DNA from: an uncultured Olsenella sp.
Lineage (GTDB): Bacteria; Actinomycetota; Coriobacteriia; Coriobacteriales; Atopobiaceae
NCBI GenBank assembly: GCA_934660915.1
Contig: CAKUIF010000008.1
Coordinates: forward strand, 1-64,000
Direction of reading: 5' to 3'
Length of the DNA: 64,000 nt
Shown here: positions 1-8,777 of the stretch, piece by piece
Layout of the letters: each line of letters starts with the position of its first letter
Position numbering within the stretch: the first letter of the stretch is position 1
Translations under genes and position numbers: made by a program
The notes under the pieces: generated by a model
Databases searched by the model: none
What the model was told of the DNA's origin: nothing
Seen by the model: the letters and a program-made list of their open reading frames with translations, nothing else

Positions 1-31
1 TGGGACAAAATCCCCCGTCCCTTTTGTCCCA
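1..31. repeat. Family A palindromic repeat, single copy
   Basis: This 31-base hairpin has ten-base arms (TGGGACAAAA and TTTTGTCCCA) around an 11-base loop, TCCCCCGTCCC. It is identical to the right-hand copies at 13559-13589 and 59909-59939. It lies directly upstream of the ung ribosome-binding site. The other copies come as inverted pairs, so a partner may lie to the left of the window. Confidence 0.85.
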
Positions 32-43
32 CGTGGAGGCTGC

Positions 44-757
44 ATGAGTGTTGAGGAATGGCTCGGCGATGCGCCGGCAGAGGTCACGAAGACCACCGAG
101 CGTCTGCTCGCCGAGGTCGCGAGCATGCGCAGGGACGGCCAGACCATCTACCCGCCGCAAGACGACATCCTCAATGCGCTCGCCTGGACAGCCCCCGGCA
201 ACGTGCGCGCCGTGATCCTCGGCCAGGACCCCTACCACGAGGAGGGGCAGGCCATGGGGCTGTCCTTCTCGGTACACGAGGGCTGCCGCCTGCCGCCGAG
301 CCTGCGCAACATCTATAAAGAGATGGCAGCCGACCTCGGGTGCGAGACCCCCGCATCGGGCGACCTCTCGGGCTGGGCACGCCAGGGCGTGCTGCTTCTC
401 AACACGACGCTCACCGTGCGCCAAGGGGCCGCGAACTCGCACGCCAAGCTCGGGTGGCAGGTCCTCACGCATCACATCGTGCGCCGATGCCTCACGCTGC
501 CGCAGCCGGTCGTGTTTCTTACCTGGGGACGTCACGCCGTCAAACTGGTCGATGACGCCATGACAGCCCTGGGCGACGAGGTCGCCGCGAACAAGTTCCG
601 CCTGGCCTCGACGCACCCCTCGCCCCTCTCGGCCAACCGCGCCGGCGGCGGGCTGCCCGCCTTTATGGGTTCAAAGCCCTTCTCGCAAGCAAATGCGCTG
701 CTGGTAGAGCACGGTGCGAAGCCCATCGACTGGGAGGCGACGTCGTGGAACTCCTAA
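44..757 (+). CDS. ung: Uracil-DNA glycosylase, family 1
   Basis: This enzyme removes uracil from DNA as the first step of base-excision repair in the cytoplasm. The 237-residue length is normal for family 1. The water-activating loop GQDPYH is at residues 60-65 with the catalytic Asp at 62. The LLNTTLTV segment is at about 118-125, and the HPSPLSA minor-groove loop begins at His191. The ATG follows a GGAGG ribosome-binding site at good spacing. The gene overlaps the start of the following acetyltransferase by 13 bases, so the two are probably co-transcribed. Nothing appears to be missing. Confidence 0.97.
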   Translation: MSVEEWLGDAPAEVTKTTERLLAEVASMRRDGQTIYPPQDDILNALAWTAPGNVRAVILGQDPYHEEGQAMGLSFSVHEGCRLPPSLRNIYKEMAADLGCETPASGDLSGWARQGVLLLNTTLTVRQGAANSHAKLGWQVLTHHIVRRCLTLPQPVVFLTWGRHAVKLVDDAMTALGDEVAANKFRLASTHPSPLSANRAGGGLPAFMGSKPFSQANALLVEHGAKPIDWEATSWNS

Positions 758-1242
758 CCAAACGCCTAATCCTGCGTCCCTGGGAGGACGCGGACGCCGA
801 GGCGCTCTATACCTACGCGTCCGACCCCGACGTCGGCCCCGCCGCAGGGTGGCCCGTCCACACCTCGGTGCAGATGAGCCGCGAGGTCATCCGCGACGTG
901 CTCCAGGCGCCCGAGACCTACGCGGCTGTATTGCGCGATACCGGCGAGCCCGTGGGGTCGATCGGCCTCATGAAGCCGCGACTCCAGGACATCGAGCCGA
1001 CCGAGCACGCGCTTGAGCTTGGCTATTGGATCGGCAAGCCCTACTGGGGGCGCGGGCTCATTCCCGAGGCGGCGCGCGCTTTGATTGACCATGCCTTTGT
1101 TGACCTCGGATGCGACCAGCTGTGGTGCGCGTATTTCGAGGGCAACGCCAAGTCCGCCCGCGTCCAAGAAAAGCTCGGCTTTGTACCCCATCACGTCGAG
1201 GACCACGGGCGCGTGGAACACTGGCAGCTTTATAAGGAATAG
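745..1242 (+). CDS. GNAT family N-acetyltransferase (RimJ/RimL-like)
   Basis: The 165-residue protein begins ELLTKRLILRPWEDADAEAL, the usual opening of RimJ/RimL-type GNAT acetyltransferases. A later segment, ELGYWIGKPYWGRGLIPEA, carries the acetyl-CoA-binding motif (Q/R-x-x-G-x-G/A type), and NAKSARVQEKLGF is the typical C-terminal motif B. The family transfers acetyl groups to N-terminal or small-molecule amines; the substrate cannot be read from the sequence. The start is GTG inside the end of ung, which implies translational coupling. It converges on trmO with a gap of only 26 bases. Confidence 0.88.
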   Translation: MELLTKRLILRPWEDADAEALYTYASDPDVGPAAGWPVHTSVQMSREVIRDVLQAPETYAAVLRDTGEPVGSIGLMKPRLQDIEPTEHALELGYWIGKPYWGRGLIPEAARALIDHAFVDLGCDQLWCAYFEGNAKSARVQEKLGFVPHHVEDHGRVEHWQLYKE

Positions 1243-1268
1243 GCAAGAAGGGCCGGCGCGCAGCGGCG

Positions 1269-2012
1269 TTACTCCCCCGCCTCGACGCCCACGACGCTCA
1301 ACCGTTCCCCATCGACGCAAAACGCAACGTTAAGACCCGCGTACGCCAGGTGATACACGCGCTCGGGCTCGTGCTTGCTCCCGGCGCGGCGCGGGTCTTG
1401 GCGCAGCACCTCGATGAGGCCCGCGAGCTTCTGCGCGGGCACGCGCCCTCGCAACTCATCCGATAATTCGACGTCCAGCTCCTGCCACGGCGCGCCCTCG
1501 ATCCAGCCACCCGTGGCGTCGGGATGGCAGTCGGCAAAGGGGATGTAGGGCTTGATGTCATAGATCGGCGTCCGGTCGCGCAGATCGGCCCCGAGCACGT
1601 GGATAACGGGGCCCTCGTCACCAATCTCGACGTGATCGAGCTTCACACAGGTAAGGCCAATGGGGTTTGGCCTGAAGGGGCTGCGCGTGGCAAAGATCCC
1701 CATGCGCTCGGAGCCGCCCAGGCGCGGCGGGCGCACGGTCGGCGACCACTTCGGGTTGGCGACGGCCACGTCCAGCGCCGCCACATGCGTCGAATCTGCC
1801 GCAACATCCTCGGCTCCCCCGCCCGGCAACCCGTTCTCAAAAGCCCAAAGCAACCACAGGTGAGAAAAGCCCTCGAGCCCCGTCACCACCGACGGAAGCG
1901 CAAACTCCGGCTCAAAGACGATGCGACCCTGCAGGTCAGGCGCCAGGAAGCTATTGCGCGGAATGCCGAATTTCTGCGGCAGGTCGGTGCGTATATGCGC
2001 GATTGGCCTCAT
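1269..2012 (-). CDS. trmO: tRNA (adenine37-N6)-methyltransferase TrmO family
   Basis: TrmO methylates the threonylcarbamoyl group (t6A37) of tRNA-Thr using S-adenosylmethionine, in the cytoplasm. The predicted protein of 247 residues starts MRPIAHIRTD. It contains the family hallmark MGIFATRSPFRPNPIGLT in the middle and the DLRDRTPIYDIKPYIP motif. Length is close to the E. coli enzyme (about 235). The reading frame stays open upstream, but this ATG follows a GGGGGA element and aligns with the family start. Expected activity is inferred from family membership. Confidence 0.9.
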   Translation of the reverse strand: MRPIAHIRTDLPQKFGIPRNSFLAPDLQGRIVFEPEFALPSVVTGLEGFSHLWLLWAFENGLPGGGAEDVAADSTHVAALDVAVANPKWSPTVRPPRLGGSERMGIFATRSPFRPNPIGLTCVKLDHVEIGDEGPVIHVLGADLRDRTPIYDIKPYIPFADCHPDATGGWIEGAPWQELDVELSDELRGRVPAQKLAGLIEVLRQDPRRAGSKHEPERVYHLAYAGLNVAFCVDGERLSVVGVEAGE

Positions 2013-2069
2013 CGTTCCCCCGGGCGTCTTTTTTCGCCGGCGCAAGGACTCGCCGACACGTTTGTTTAA

Positions 2070-2306
2070 CCCGCACATGATACCAACCTGCACAATGCCG
2101 GTCCTCGCGCGGCCTGCCGCTTCGGCGAGTACATCACGAACACCCACGAGATCGCCGCCCCGACCGAGAAGCCCGCTGCAAAGAAGACCTCTCGCAAGGC
2201 CGTTCCCCAGACCGGCGACCAGAGCGCAAACGCCCTCGCCGTCGTCGCCCTCGGTGCGACCGCCCTCGGCGCTGCCGTCGTCATGAAGAAGCGCAACGAG
2301 CTCTAA
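2070..2306 (+). pseudogene. C-terminal remnant of a sortase-anchored surface protein
   Basis: Reading codons from 2070 gives about 78 residues ending in a complete sortase sorting signal: a lysine/proline-rich stretch, VPQTGD (an LPXTG variant), about 20 hydrophobic residues, and the charged tail MKKRNEL before a TAA stop. An in-frame TAA at 2067-2069 lies immediately upstream. There is no suitable start codon or ribosome-binding site, and no matching N-terminal domain in any frame. The segment therefore looks like the 3' end of a large cell-wall-anchored protein gene whose 5' part was deleted. The parent family is not identifiable from what remains. A good terminator follows at 2355. Confidence 0.75.
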
Positions 2307-2354
2307 GCCGCGCACTTCTTGCCATCCAGGCAAGCACTCAAAGCTAGACGAACC

Positions 2355-2385
2355 GAAGCCCCGTCGGTTATTCCGGCGGGGCTTC
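2355..2385 (+). terminator. Rho-independent terminator-like hairpin
   Basis: A 13-base stem, GAAGCCCCGTCGG pairing with CCGGCGGGGCTTC (one wobble pair), closes a five-base loop. It lies about 50 bases after the stop codon of the surface-protein remnant, so it was probably that gene's terminator. No long T tract follows. Confidence 0.7.
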
Positions 2386-2472
2386 TGCCATGCGCAACCA
2401 ACGATTGCTTGGCAGCGCACGTAGCCGCGGCCATACTTAGGCCAACGAACAAACCCGCAGGAAGGAGCCGTC

Positions 2473-3291
2473 ATGGCATTCGCAGACAAGCTCGTCGCCA
2501 TCCGCCGGGCGCATGGCCTCACCCAAGAAGACCTCGCCGCCAAGCTCTACGTCACGCGCCAGGCTGTAAGCCGCTGGGAGCGCGGCGAGGTCACCCCGGG
2601 CATCGACATGATGAAGCTCATCGGCGCGGTCACGGGCGAGCCGCTCTCGCACCTGCTCGAGATGCCCGAGCACTACTGCGAGAGCTGCGGCATGTACCTC
2701 ACCCCCGACGACCTCGGCACCGACGCCTCCGGCAAGAAGACCGACCATTACTGCAAGTGGTGCTACGACCACGGCGAGTACACCTACGACACCACGATGG
2801 AGGCGATGATTGAGGACTGCGCACCGCGGCTCGCCGAGAACGAGGGGATGACGCTCGATGAGGCCGTCTCGCTCATGGGTGCGGTGCTGCCGCAGCTCGA
2901 GCGCTGGCGCGCCGTCCGCAAGAACGAAGAGCGCTTTGGCGCCGAGGCCCGTGAGCGCTATGGGAACGAGGCGGTCGATGCCGCAAACGAGAGAATCCTG
3001 GATATGGACGCAACCTCATGGAACGACCTGAAGGAGCTCGAGCGCGCGGTCTTGGGCCAGCTCTCGATCGCCCTGGCGGAGGGTGACCCCTGCGGCCCCG
3101 AGGCGGCAAAGCTCGTGGCCATGCATCGCCAGTGGGTTGGCCTTCACTGGGGCACCGCGCCCGACGATGCAGCCTACCTGGGGCTTGTTCAGGGGTACCT
3201 CGCAGACCCGCGCTTCGTTGCTTACTACGACGACCCTTGCGGCGAGGGAGCCACAGCGTTTCTTGCCAAGGCAGTGGAGGCTGCGATTTAG
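2473..3291 (+). CDS. XRE-type regulator fused to zinc ribbon and TipAS-like domain
   Basis: This 272-residue protein combines three modules. Residues 6-62 form an XRE helix-turn-helix (LTQEDLAAKLYVTRQAVSRW). Residues 67-145 carry a zinc ribbon with cysteines 69, 72, 94 and 97. Residues about 150-270 resemble the TipAS ligand-binding domain of MerR-type TipA regulators, with the conserved AMHRQWV and ADPRFVAYYD segments. TipAS captures thiopeptides and other small molecules, so this is probably a drug- or metabolite-sensing repressor or activator. The ATG follows AGGAAGGAG. The gene is alone, between two terminators, with no obvious target gene beside it. Ligand and target are unknown. Confidence 0.8.
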   Translation: MAFADKLVAIRRAHGLTQEDLAAKLYVTRQAVSRWERGEVTPGIDMMKLIGAVTGEPLSHLLEMPEHYCESCGMYLTPDDLGTDASGKKTDHYCKWCYDHGEYTYDTTMEAMIEDCAPRLAENEGMTLDEAVSLMGAVLPQLERWRAVRKNEERFGAEARERYGNEAVDAANERILDMDATSWNDLKELERAVLGQLSIALAEGDPCGPEAAKLVAMHRQWVGLHWGTAPDDAAYLGLVQGYLADPRFVAYYDDPCGEGATAFLAKAVEAAI

Positions 3292-3313
3292 GCCAAATCT
3301 CAGCAAAAAAGAA

Positions 3314-3350
3314 GTGCCCCGCACGGAACCCGAAGTCCCGTGCGGGGCAC
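3314..3350. terminator. Bidirectional intrinsic terminator
   Basis: A perfect 13-base stem (GTGCCCCGCACGG with its complement) closes an 11-base loop between the convergent regulator and flavodoxin genes. It is preceded by an A-rich tract on the plus strand that would read as a T tract for the minus-strand transcript. Confidence 0.85.
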
Positions 3351-3374
3351 AGTCATTTCGACGGAGCGCAGGCG

Positions 3375-3875
3375 CTACGCGAGCCAAGCCGCAACGGCGT
3401 CGGCGCTCGCGGCGGCGTTGGAGCCCTTGATGGCAAGGCCCTCGATTACGGTCGCGCCGGGGCACGCCTTGGCCACGTGCTGCTCGATCTGGCCCATGCC
3501 GCTCCCCTCATGGGTGCACAGCGGCCAGACCTCCTTGCCCGCAAAGTCGTGGCCCTCGAGGAAGGTGTACACGGGCATCGGCATCGTCCCGCACCAGTTA
3601 GGAAAGACGACGACCACGCGGTCGTAACCCGACACGTCGACGTCGCACGCGAGCTCGGGACGCGCCTTCGCCTTGAGCTCGGCCATCGACTCCTTGACGC
3701 AAGCCTTGTACTCCGAAGGGTACGGCTCGGCGCGCTCGATGTGGAACAGGTCGCCTCCGCAGGCCTGCGCGGCAAAGCCGGCGAGCACCTCCGCGTTTCC
3801 GTGCTCGAGCTCGGTGACGCCGCCGTTCACATAGTTCTGCCCTGCGTGCGAGAAGTACGCGACCAAGGTCTTCAT
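3375..3875 (-). CDS. Flavodoxin family protein
   Basis: The 166-residue protein opens MKTLVAYFSHAGQNY, where SHAGQN takes the place of the flavodoxin phosphate-binding loop. Later segments (VVVVFPNWCGTMPMPVYTF and a C-terminal GLAIKGSN) fit the flavodoxin_4 fold that binds FMN. Such proteins act as soluble one-electron carriers or NAD(P)H:quinone-type reductases; the partner is not evident. The gene stands alone between prfC and the terminator at 3314. The insertion between the first strand and helix (NGGVTELEHGN) is typical of the longer, ~160-residue members. Confidence 0.85.
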   Translation of the reverse strand: MKTLVAYFSHAGQNYVNGGVTELEHGNAEVLAGFAAQACGGDLFHIERAEPYPSEYKACVKESMAELKAKARPELACDVDVSGYDRVVVVFPNWCGTMPMPVYTFLEGHDFAGKEVWPLCTHEGSGMGQIEQHVAKACPGATVIEGLAIKGSNAAASADAVAAWLA

Positions 3876-3950
3876 GCAAGCCTCCCAGCTTGGTTTTAAA
3901 CGAATCGAATCCCCTTATACCCAACGAGACACACGCGAACCGCGCGAGGG

Positions 3951-5564
3951 CTAGAACGTGACGTTGCCGAACTCGGAGAGCTTGAGCCCCTCGTTGTGCT
4001 CCACCGCCCAGTTGATGTTCCATTCGGAGGTAAAGAGCAGAAGCTTGCCGCCGCGCATGTCCTCGACGCGGCAGGTGTCGCGCGTGAGGTTGAGGCGCGG
4101 CACGTCGACCTCGTCGGGCGGGTTCTGGATCCAACGAATCTGGTTATAGGGCAGGCCCTGGCGGTACACCTTGACGTGATACTCGCTCTCCAAGCGCTGC
4201 TCGAGGACCTCGAACTGCAGCACGCCCACGACGCCCACGATCACGGACTCCATACCGGCGCCGAGCTCGCGGAAGATCTGAACGGCGCCCTCCTGGGCGA
4301 GCTCCTCCATGCCCTTGACGAACTGCTTGCGCTTCAGGGTGTCCACCTGGGAGATCTTGGCGAAGTGCTCGGGCGCGAACGTCGGGATCGGCGGGTACTG
4401 GACGCGCTTCTTGCCAGCGCACACGGTGTCGCCGATGCTGAAGATGCCCGGGTCAAACAGGCCCACGATGTCGCCGGCGTACGCCTCGTCCACGATGGCG
4501 CGGTCGTCGGCCATCATCGAGGTGCCCACAGCAAGCTTGAGGTTGCGCTCGCCCTGCATGTGGTAGGCGCTCATGCCGCGCTCGAACTTGCCCGAGCAGA
4601 TGCGCACGAAGGCGATGCGGTCGCGGTGGTTCTTGTCCATGTTTGCCTGGATCTTGAACACGAAGCCGCTGAAGTCGTTCTCCACGGGATCGACGAGCTC
4701 GCCCGTGAGCTGGTCGGTGTAGGCGCGCGGAGGGGACGTGAGGCGCAGGAAGTCCTGGAGGAAGGGCTCGACGCCGAAGTTCGTGAGCGCGGAGCCGAAG
4801 AAGACGGGCGAGAGCTTGCCGCAGCCCACGGCATCGAGGTCGAGCTCATCGCCGGCGCCGTCGAGGAGCTCGATGTCGTCCATCAGGTTGTTGTGGTTCT
4901 CCTGGCCAATGAGCTCCTCGAGCGTGTCGCTGCCGAGCTCGGCCTCGATCTCGCGGACCTTCTTTGTGGCGTTGGCGTGACCGTCGCCCTCGAAGGCGAG
5001 CACGCGACGGGACTGGCGGTCAAAGACGCCGCGGAAGTTGCGGCCGGAGCCGATGGGCCAGTTCATGGGGTAGGTGTTGATGCCCAGGACGCCCTCAATC
5101 TCCTCCATGAGCTCGAAGGGGTCGCGCGCGTCGTGGTCGAGCTTGTTCACGAAGGTGAAGATCGGGATGTGGCGCAGGGTGCAGACCTTGAAGAGCTTGA
5201 TGGTCTGGGCCTCGACGCCCTTGGCGCCGTCGATGACCATGACGGCGGCGTCTGCGGCCATGAGGGTGCGGTAGGTGTCCTCCGAGAAGTCCTGGTGGCC
5301 CGGGGTGTCGAGGATGTTCACGCAGTGGCCGTCGTACTCGAACTGCAGGACCGACGACGTGACGGAGATGCCGCGCTCCTTCTCGATGTCCATCCAGTCC
5401 GAGACCGCGTGCTTAGCGGAGCTCTTTCCCTTGACGGAGCCGGCCGTCTGGATGCTGCCGGTGTACAAGAGGAGCTTCTCGGTTAGGGTGGTCTTGCCGG
5501 CGTCCGGGTGGCTGATGATGGCGAACGTGCGGCGCGAAGAGATCTGGTCCTTGAGGCTGGCCAT
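3951..5564 (-). CDS. prfC: Peptide chain release factor 3
   Basis: RF3 is a translational GTPase that ejects RF1/RF2 from the ribosome after termination. The 537-residue length fits the family (529 in E. coli). The GTPase motifs are all present: SHPDAGKTTLTE near the N-terminus (G1), DTPGHQDF (G3) and NKLDHDARDP (G4, with the RF3-typical NKLD). The start at MASLKDQISSRRTF matches family N-termini, although the frame remains open further upstream, and the ribosome-binding site is weak. It is transcribed toward the flavodoxin gene; a palindromic repeat lies upstream at 5711. Confidence 0.95.
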   Translation of the reverse strand: MASLKDQISSRRTFAIISHPDAGKTTLTEKLLLYTGSIQTAGSVKGKSSAKHAVSDWMDIEKERGISVTSSVLQFEYDGHCVNILDTPGHQDFSEDTYRTLMAADAAVMVIDGAKGVEAQTIKLFKVCTLRHIPIFTFVNKLDHDARDPFELMEEIEGVLGINTYPMNWPIGSGRNFRGVFDRQSRRVLAFEGDGHANATKKVREIEAELGSDTLEELIGQENHNNLMDDIELLDGAGDELDLDAVGCGKLSPVFFGSALTNFGVEPFLQDFLRLTSPPRAYTDQLTGELVDPVENDFSGFVFKIQANMDKNHRDRIAFVRICSGKFERGMSAYHMQGERNLKLAVGTSMMADDRAIVDEAYAGDIVGLFDPGIFSIGDTVCAGKKRVQYPPIPTFAPEHFAKISQVDTLKRKQFVKGMEELAQEGAVQIFRELGAGMESVIVGVVGVLQFEVLEQRLESEYHVKVYRQGLPYNQIRWIQNPPDEVDVPRLNLTRDTCRVEDMRGGKLLLFTSEWNINWAVEHNEGLKLSEFGNVTF

Positions 5565-5710
5565 GTAATTCCAATCTATGCGACAAACCTTCGATATTAT
5601 AGCCAGCCATCGGCCGAGCTCCCGGCTCGTCCCCGAACACGACGCCATGCACACGGGCCGAGGCGGGCCCCGAGGCGCGGGTGCTTCGCGCGGCGCACTT
5701 CTTGCCAACA

Positions 5711-5777
5711 AAATAACGCGCAAGTTTGACGTCAACGGCTCGAGAAATCACTTCTTGACGTCAAACTTGCGCGTTAT
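5711..5777. repeat. Family B palindromic element, copy 1
   Basis: Two perfect 24-base inverted arms (beginning AATAACGCGCAAGTTTGACG) flank a 19-base spacer. The element is bracketed further out by the nonamer CTTCTTGCC on the left and its complement GGCAAGAAG on the right. A second copy in the same flanking context is at 10960-11026. The two copies bracket the GH3/LytTR cassette 1. Confidence 0.9.
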
Positions 5778-5794
5778 TCATCCGCCGGCAAGAA

Positions 5795-5835
5795 GGGCCG
5801 GCCCCGGGAACCCAACGGATTCCCGGCGCCGGCCC
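5795..5835 (-). terminator. Terminator hairpin after GH3 gene
   Basis: A long GC-rich stem (GGGCCGGC and CCGGGAA with their complements, each arm with a one-base bulge) lies 34 bases beyond the stop codon of the leftward GH3 gene. It is the likely transcript end for cassette 1. Confidence 0.7.
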
Positions 5836-5868
5836 TCAAATGCCTAGCCTATGGGCGGAAAGAAGCCC

Positions 5869-8694
5869 TTACGCCTTTGCCTTGCGGCTCGCGATCCAGG
5901 TCGCGATGCGGCCGGCGGGCTTGCCCGCCTCGCGCCAACGGACCATTTTGACGTGGCGGCGCCAGAGGTACAGGCCGAAGAGCGCTGCCGCCACGACGTC
6001 GACCGCGGTAACGACGGTGCGAATCGTGCCCATCATCGTGTTCTGGTGAGCGGTTTCGAGCGCGTCAGAGTTCGCCACGGTGTAGAGCACGTTGTGGGAC
6101 GCGCGGCGCAGCGCCTGGTGACCAGCAGCGGTGTCCTTGGTGTCGGACGTCATCGCAAGGTCCTGAAGGAAGTTCAGGTTGATGTCGTTGCCGGCGCGCA
6201 CGCTGCGGTTGACATCACAGGTGTAGGACGCCATGGTGCAGTCGGTGATAACGGCGCCGCGGAAGCCCCACTCGTCGCGAAGAACGGTGGTAAGAAGCGC
6301 GTAGCTCTCGGCAGTGGGCGTGGTTCCAATACGGTTGTAGGAACTCATCATGCCGGTGTTTCCGCCCTCCTTGACGATGATCTCGAAGGGGCGCAGATAG
6401 ATCTCGCGCAGGGACTGTTCGTTCAGCCAGGTCACAAGGCCGCCATCGGCACGGTGGGTCTCCTGGTCGTTGACGGCGAAGTGCTTGAGGTAGCAGTAGA
6501 CTCCGTTGCCCTGAATACCCTGGACCTCGGCGGCGATGACCTTGCCGGCCAGCAGGCCGTCCTCAGAGACGTACTCGTAGTTGCGGCCGCCAAAGGCGGA
6601 GCGGTGCGTGTTGACGGCGGGGGCGTAGATGCCGGCGACCTGGTTTGCCTTGGCCTCATCGGCGAACAGCTCGCCCAGGCGGTGCGCAAGCTCGACATTC
6701 CAGGTCTGGCCAAGCACGCTCTGGCCGGTGAACTGGGTGCCTGCAACGCCGATCATCAGGTTGTTGATGCCGTTCGGGCCGTCGCACTCCACCAGGGCGG
6801 GCTTGCCGGCGGACGGGACGCTCGCGGTAAGCCAGCCGGCGTTGCCCACGAGGACCTCCATCTCGCCCAGGGTCATCTGGTCAAGAAGGTCGCTCCACTT
6901 GGGATCGTCGTAGTCAAGGCCCTTCATGTCGGAGAGCTTGAGGCCGTTCTTCTTGCCAGTTGTGATGTCCTCGGTCTCGGAGTTGTCCAGGGGCTCGGGG
7001 TCGGTCAGAACCTTGAGCTGCTCAGGCGTGGCGTCCTTGCTGCTCGTGGAACGCTCGGTGGGCATGGTGCCTGCCCAGTCAGCGCGAGAAAGGTAGGTGA
7101 GCCCATCGCCAAAGCTTGCGTCGTCGAACTGGTTGGTCGCGGCGATCTCGTCGCAGTCGCGCTTCCCGTCGTGGGCGTCGTTGTAGATGACGTCCTCGTC
7201 CACGTGGATGGTCTTCTTGTCGACGACGTTGTGGGAGTCGGTCTGGAGCTGGATGCCGTAGTCGCCGGCCTCCAGCACGTAAGCGCCGCCCTCGGCCTTG
7301 ACGCCCGTGTAGTCGTAGCTCGCGAGGTCCTCGCGGTCGAAGCTGATCTCGAGCGTCTGGGACTCGCCGGGCTCCAAGAGCTTGGTCTTGTCGAAACCGG
7401 CCAGGACCACGGAGCTCTTCTCGATGCCGCCCTTGGTGTAGGGGGCGGCGACGTAGATCTCGGCGACCTGCTTGCCGGCAACGGAGCCGGTGTTGGTCAC
7501 GGTCACGGTGGCCGTGATGGTCGTGCCGTCGTCGGTCACGTCGTCGAGCTTCTGGTCGAACGTGGTGTAGCTGAGGCCGTAGCCGAAGGGGTACTGCACC
7601 GTGGCGTCGTAATCGATGAAGCCGTCGGCAGCGGCGGTCTCGAAGTAGCGGTAGCCGACGTAGATGCCCTCGGCATACTCGACGTAGTGGTAGCAGTCGT
7701 CGCCAGAGGCGGCGTCACCGGTACCGGCGAACAGCGAGACGTTCTTATACGTCGCGTTGTTGTAGTCGTAGGCGCCGAAGTTGTAGTAGCTCGGAGCAGC
7801 CTCGACCTCATACGGGAAGGAATCGACCGTCTTGCCAGAGGGGTTGACGGCGCCCGTGAGCACCTTGCCGATGGCGTTGCAGCCGGTGGATCCCACGGTA
7901 CCGACCCACAGAGCGGCGTCGATGCGAGAGTCCTCGAGCCAGCCGAGCTCCATGGCGTTGGGGCTGTTGAGCACAACGACCACGTGCTCGAAGTTCTCCT
8001 CCGCCGCGGCGATGAGCTCCTCCTCGTTGGGGGTGAGCTCAAGATAGCTGCGGCCCGCCTCGGAGCCGGTGTAGTCGGCCATGTCCAGCGGCAGGTCCTC
8101 GCCCTCGCCGCCCTTGCGGGTGATGACCACGACGGCGGTGTCGGAGTACTCGCGGGCCTTGGCCGCCCAACCGTCCTCGTAGGCAGACTGCGGAAGCTCG
8201 TAGAGGTTCCAGTCGGTGCCGACGCCCAGATACTTCGTCGCCTCGACGGCGTTGGCGTCGTAGAAGCTCTTGAGCTCGGGGTTGATCTCAAGGCCGGCAT
8301 TCTCGAGCCCCTGGTAGAACGTGACGTTGGAATCCTCGTGGCCGGCGCCGGAGCCCGTGCCGCCATACGAGAAGTTGTTGCCGGCGGTGGACCCGAGGAC
8401 GTTTACCTTGGTCGTGCCGCCAAGGGGCAGGCCGCCGTCATTCTTCAGCAGGACGATGCCCTCGGACTCGACCTCCTCCGTTATGTCGGCAGTCGCCTGG
8501 GCAGCCTGCTTGTACTCCTCGGTCGTGGCGTCCGGCCGCGCCGTGAAGACGTTCACGATGTCCAAGTGCGGGTTCACAAGCCCCCAGAACAGGCCGCTGA
8601 CCGCGATCAAGGCAACGACGAGCAGACTGACCAACACGAGCAGTGGCCGGTTGGGGCGCCTGGGCACCTTGACCTTCTTTTTCCCTTCTTCCAT
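5869..8694 (-). CDS. Membrane-anchored, circularly permuted GH3 beta-glycosidase
   Basis: This 941-residue protein is a family 3 glycoside hydrolase with its domains in reversed order. A transmembrane segment (about residues 19-40) is followed by the (alpha/beta)6 sandwich domain, which starts at EVESEGIVLLKNDGGLPL and holds the acid/base loop KGGEGED. A fibronectin-III-like domain comes next, with VTVTNTGSVAGKQVAEIYV. The TIM-barrel domain follows, with KHFAVNDQETHR and the nucleophile Asp in GAVITDC. A second hydrophobic segment near the C-terminus is followed by basic residues. The enzyme probably acts on beta-glucosides or related glycosides at the cell surface; the substrate is unknown. 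AAAGGAA favours the ATG at 8694 over one two codons upstream. The gene diverges from a LytTR/kinase pair. Confidence 0.88.
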   Translation of the reverse strand: MEEGKKKVKVPRRPNRPLLVLVSLLVVALIAVSGLFWGLVNPHLDIVNVFTARPDATTEEYKQAAQATADITEEVESEGIVLLKNDGGLPLGGTTKVNVLGSTAGNNFSYGGTGSGAGHEDSNVTFYQGLENAGLEINPELKSFYDANAVEATKYLGVGTDWNLYELPQSAYEDGWAAKAREYSDTAVVVITRKGGEGEDLPLDMADYTGSEAGRSYLELTPNEEELIAAAEENFEHVVVVLNSPNAMELGWLEDSRIDAALWVGTVGSTGCNAIGKVLTGAVNPSGKTVDSFPYEVEAAPSYYNFGAYDYNNATYKNVSLFAGTGDAASGDDCYHYVEYAEGIYVGYRYFETAAADGFIDYDATVQYPFGYGLSYTTFDQKLDDVTDDGTTITATVTVTNTGSVAGKQVAEIYVAAPYTKGGIEKSSVVLAGFDKTKLLEPGESQTLEISFDREDLASYDYTGVKAEGGAYVLEAGDYGIQLQTDSHNVVDKKTIHVDEDVIYNDAHDGKRDCDEIAATNQFDDASFGDGLTYLSRADWAGTMPTERSTSSKDATPEQLKVLTDPEPLDNSETEDITTGKKNGLKLSDMKGLDYDDPKWSDLLDQMTLGEMEVLVGNAGWLTASVPSAGKPALVECDGPNGINNLMIGVAGTQFTGQSVLGQTWNVELAHRLGELFADEAKANQVAGIYAPAVNTHRSAFGGRNYEYVSEDGLLAGKVIAAEVQGIQGNGVYCYLKHFAVNDQETHRADGGLVTWLNEQSLREIYLRPFEIIVKEGGNTGMMSSYNRIGTTPTAESYALLTTVLRDEWGFRGAVITDCTMASYTCDVNRSVRAGNDINLNFLQDLAMTSDTKDTAAGHQALRRASHNVLYTVANSDALETAHQNTMMGTIRTVVTAVDVVAAALFGLYLWRRHVKMVRWREAGKPAGRIATWIASRKAKA

Positions 8695-8777
8695 CCTCAT
8701 TTCCTTTCCCTCGCGGGCAAGAAGCCCGCACCATAACAGCACGCCGAATCGTATGGCGCAGATGGCACGGCGCGGCA

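Noticed and set aside
3996..5486. Long open frame antisense to prfC
   Set aside because: It is an exact shadow of prfC codons in a GC-rich genome; its translation is low-complexity Val/Leu/Ala/Glu and has no family motif.
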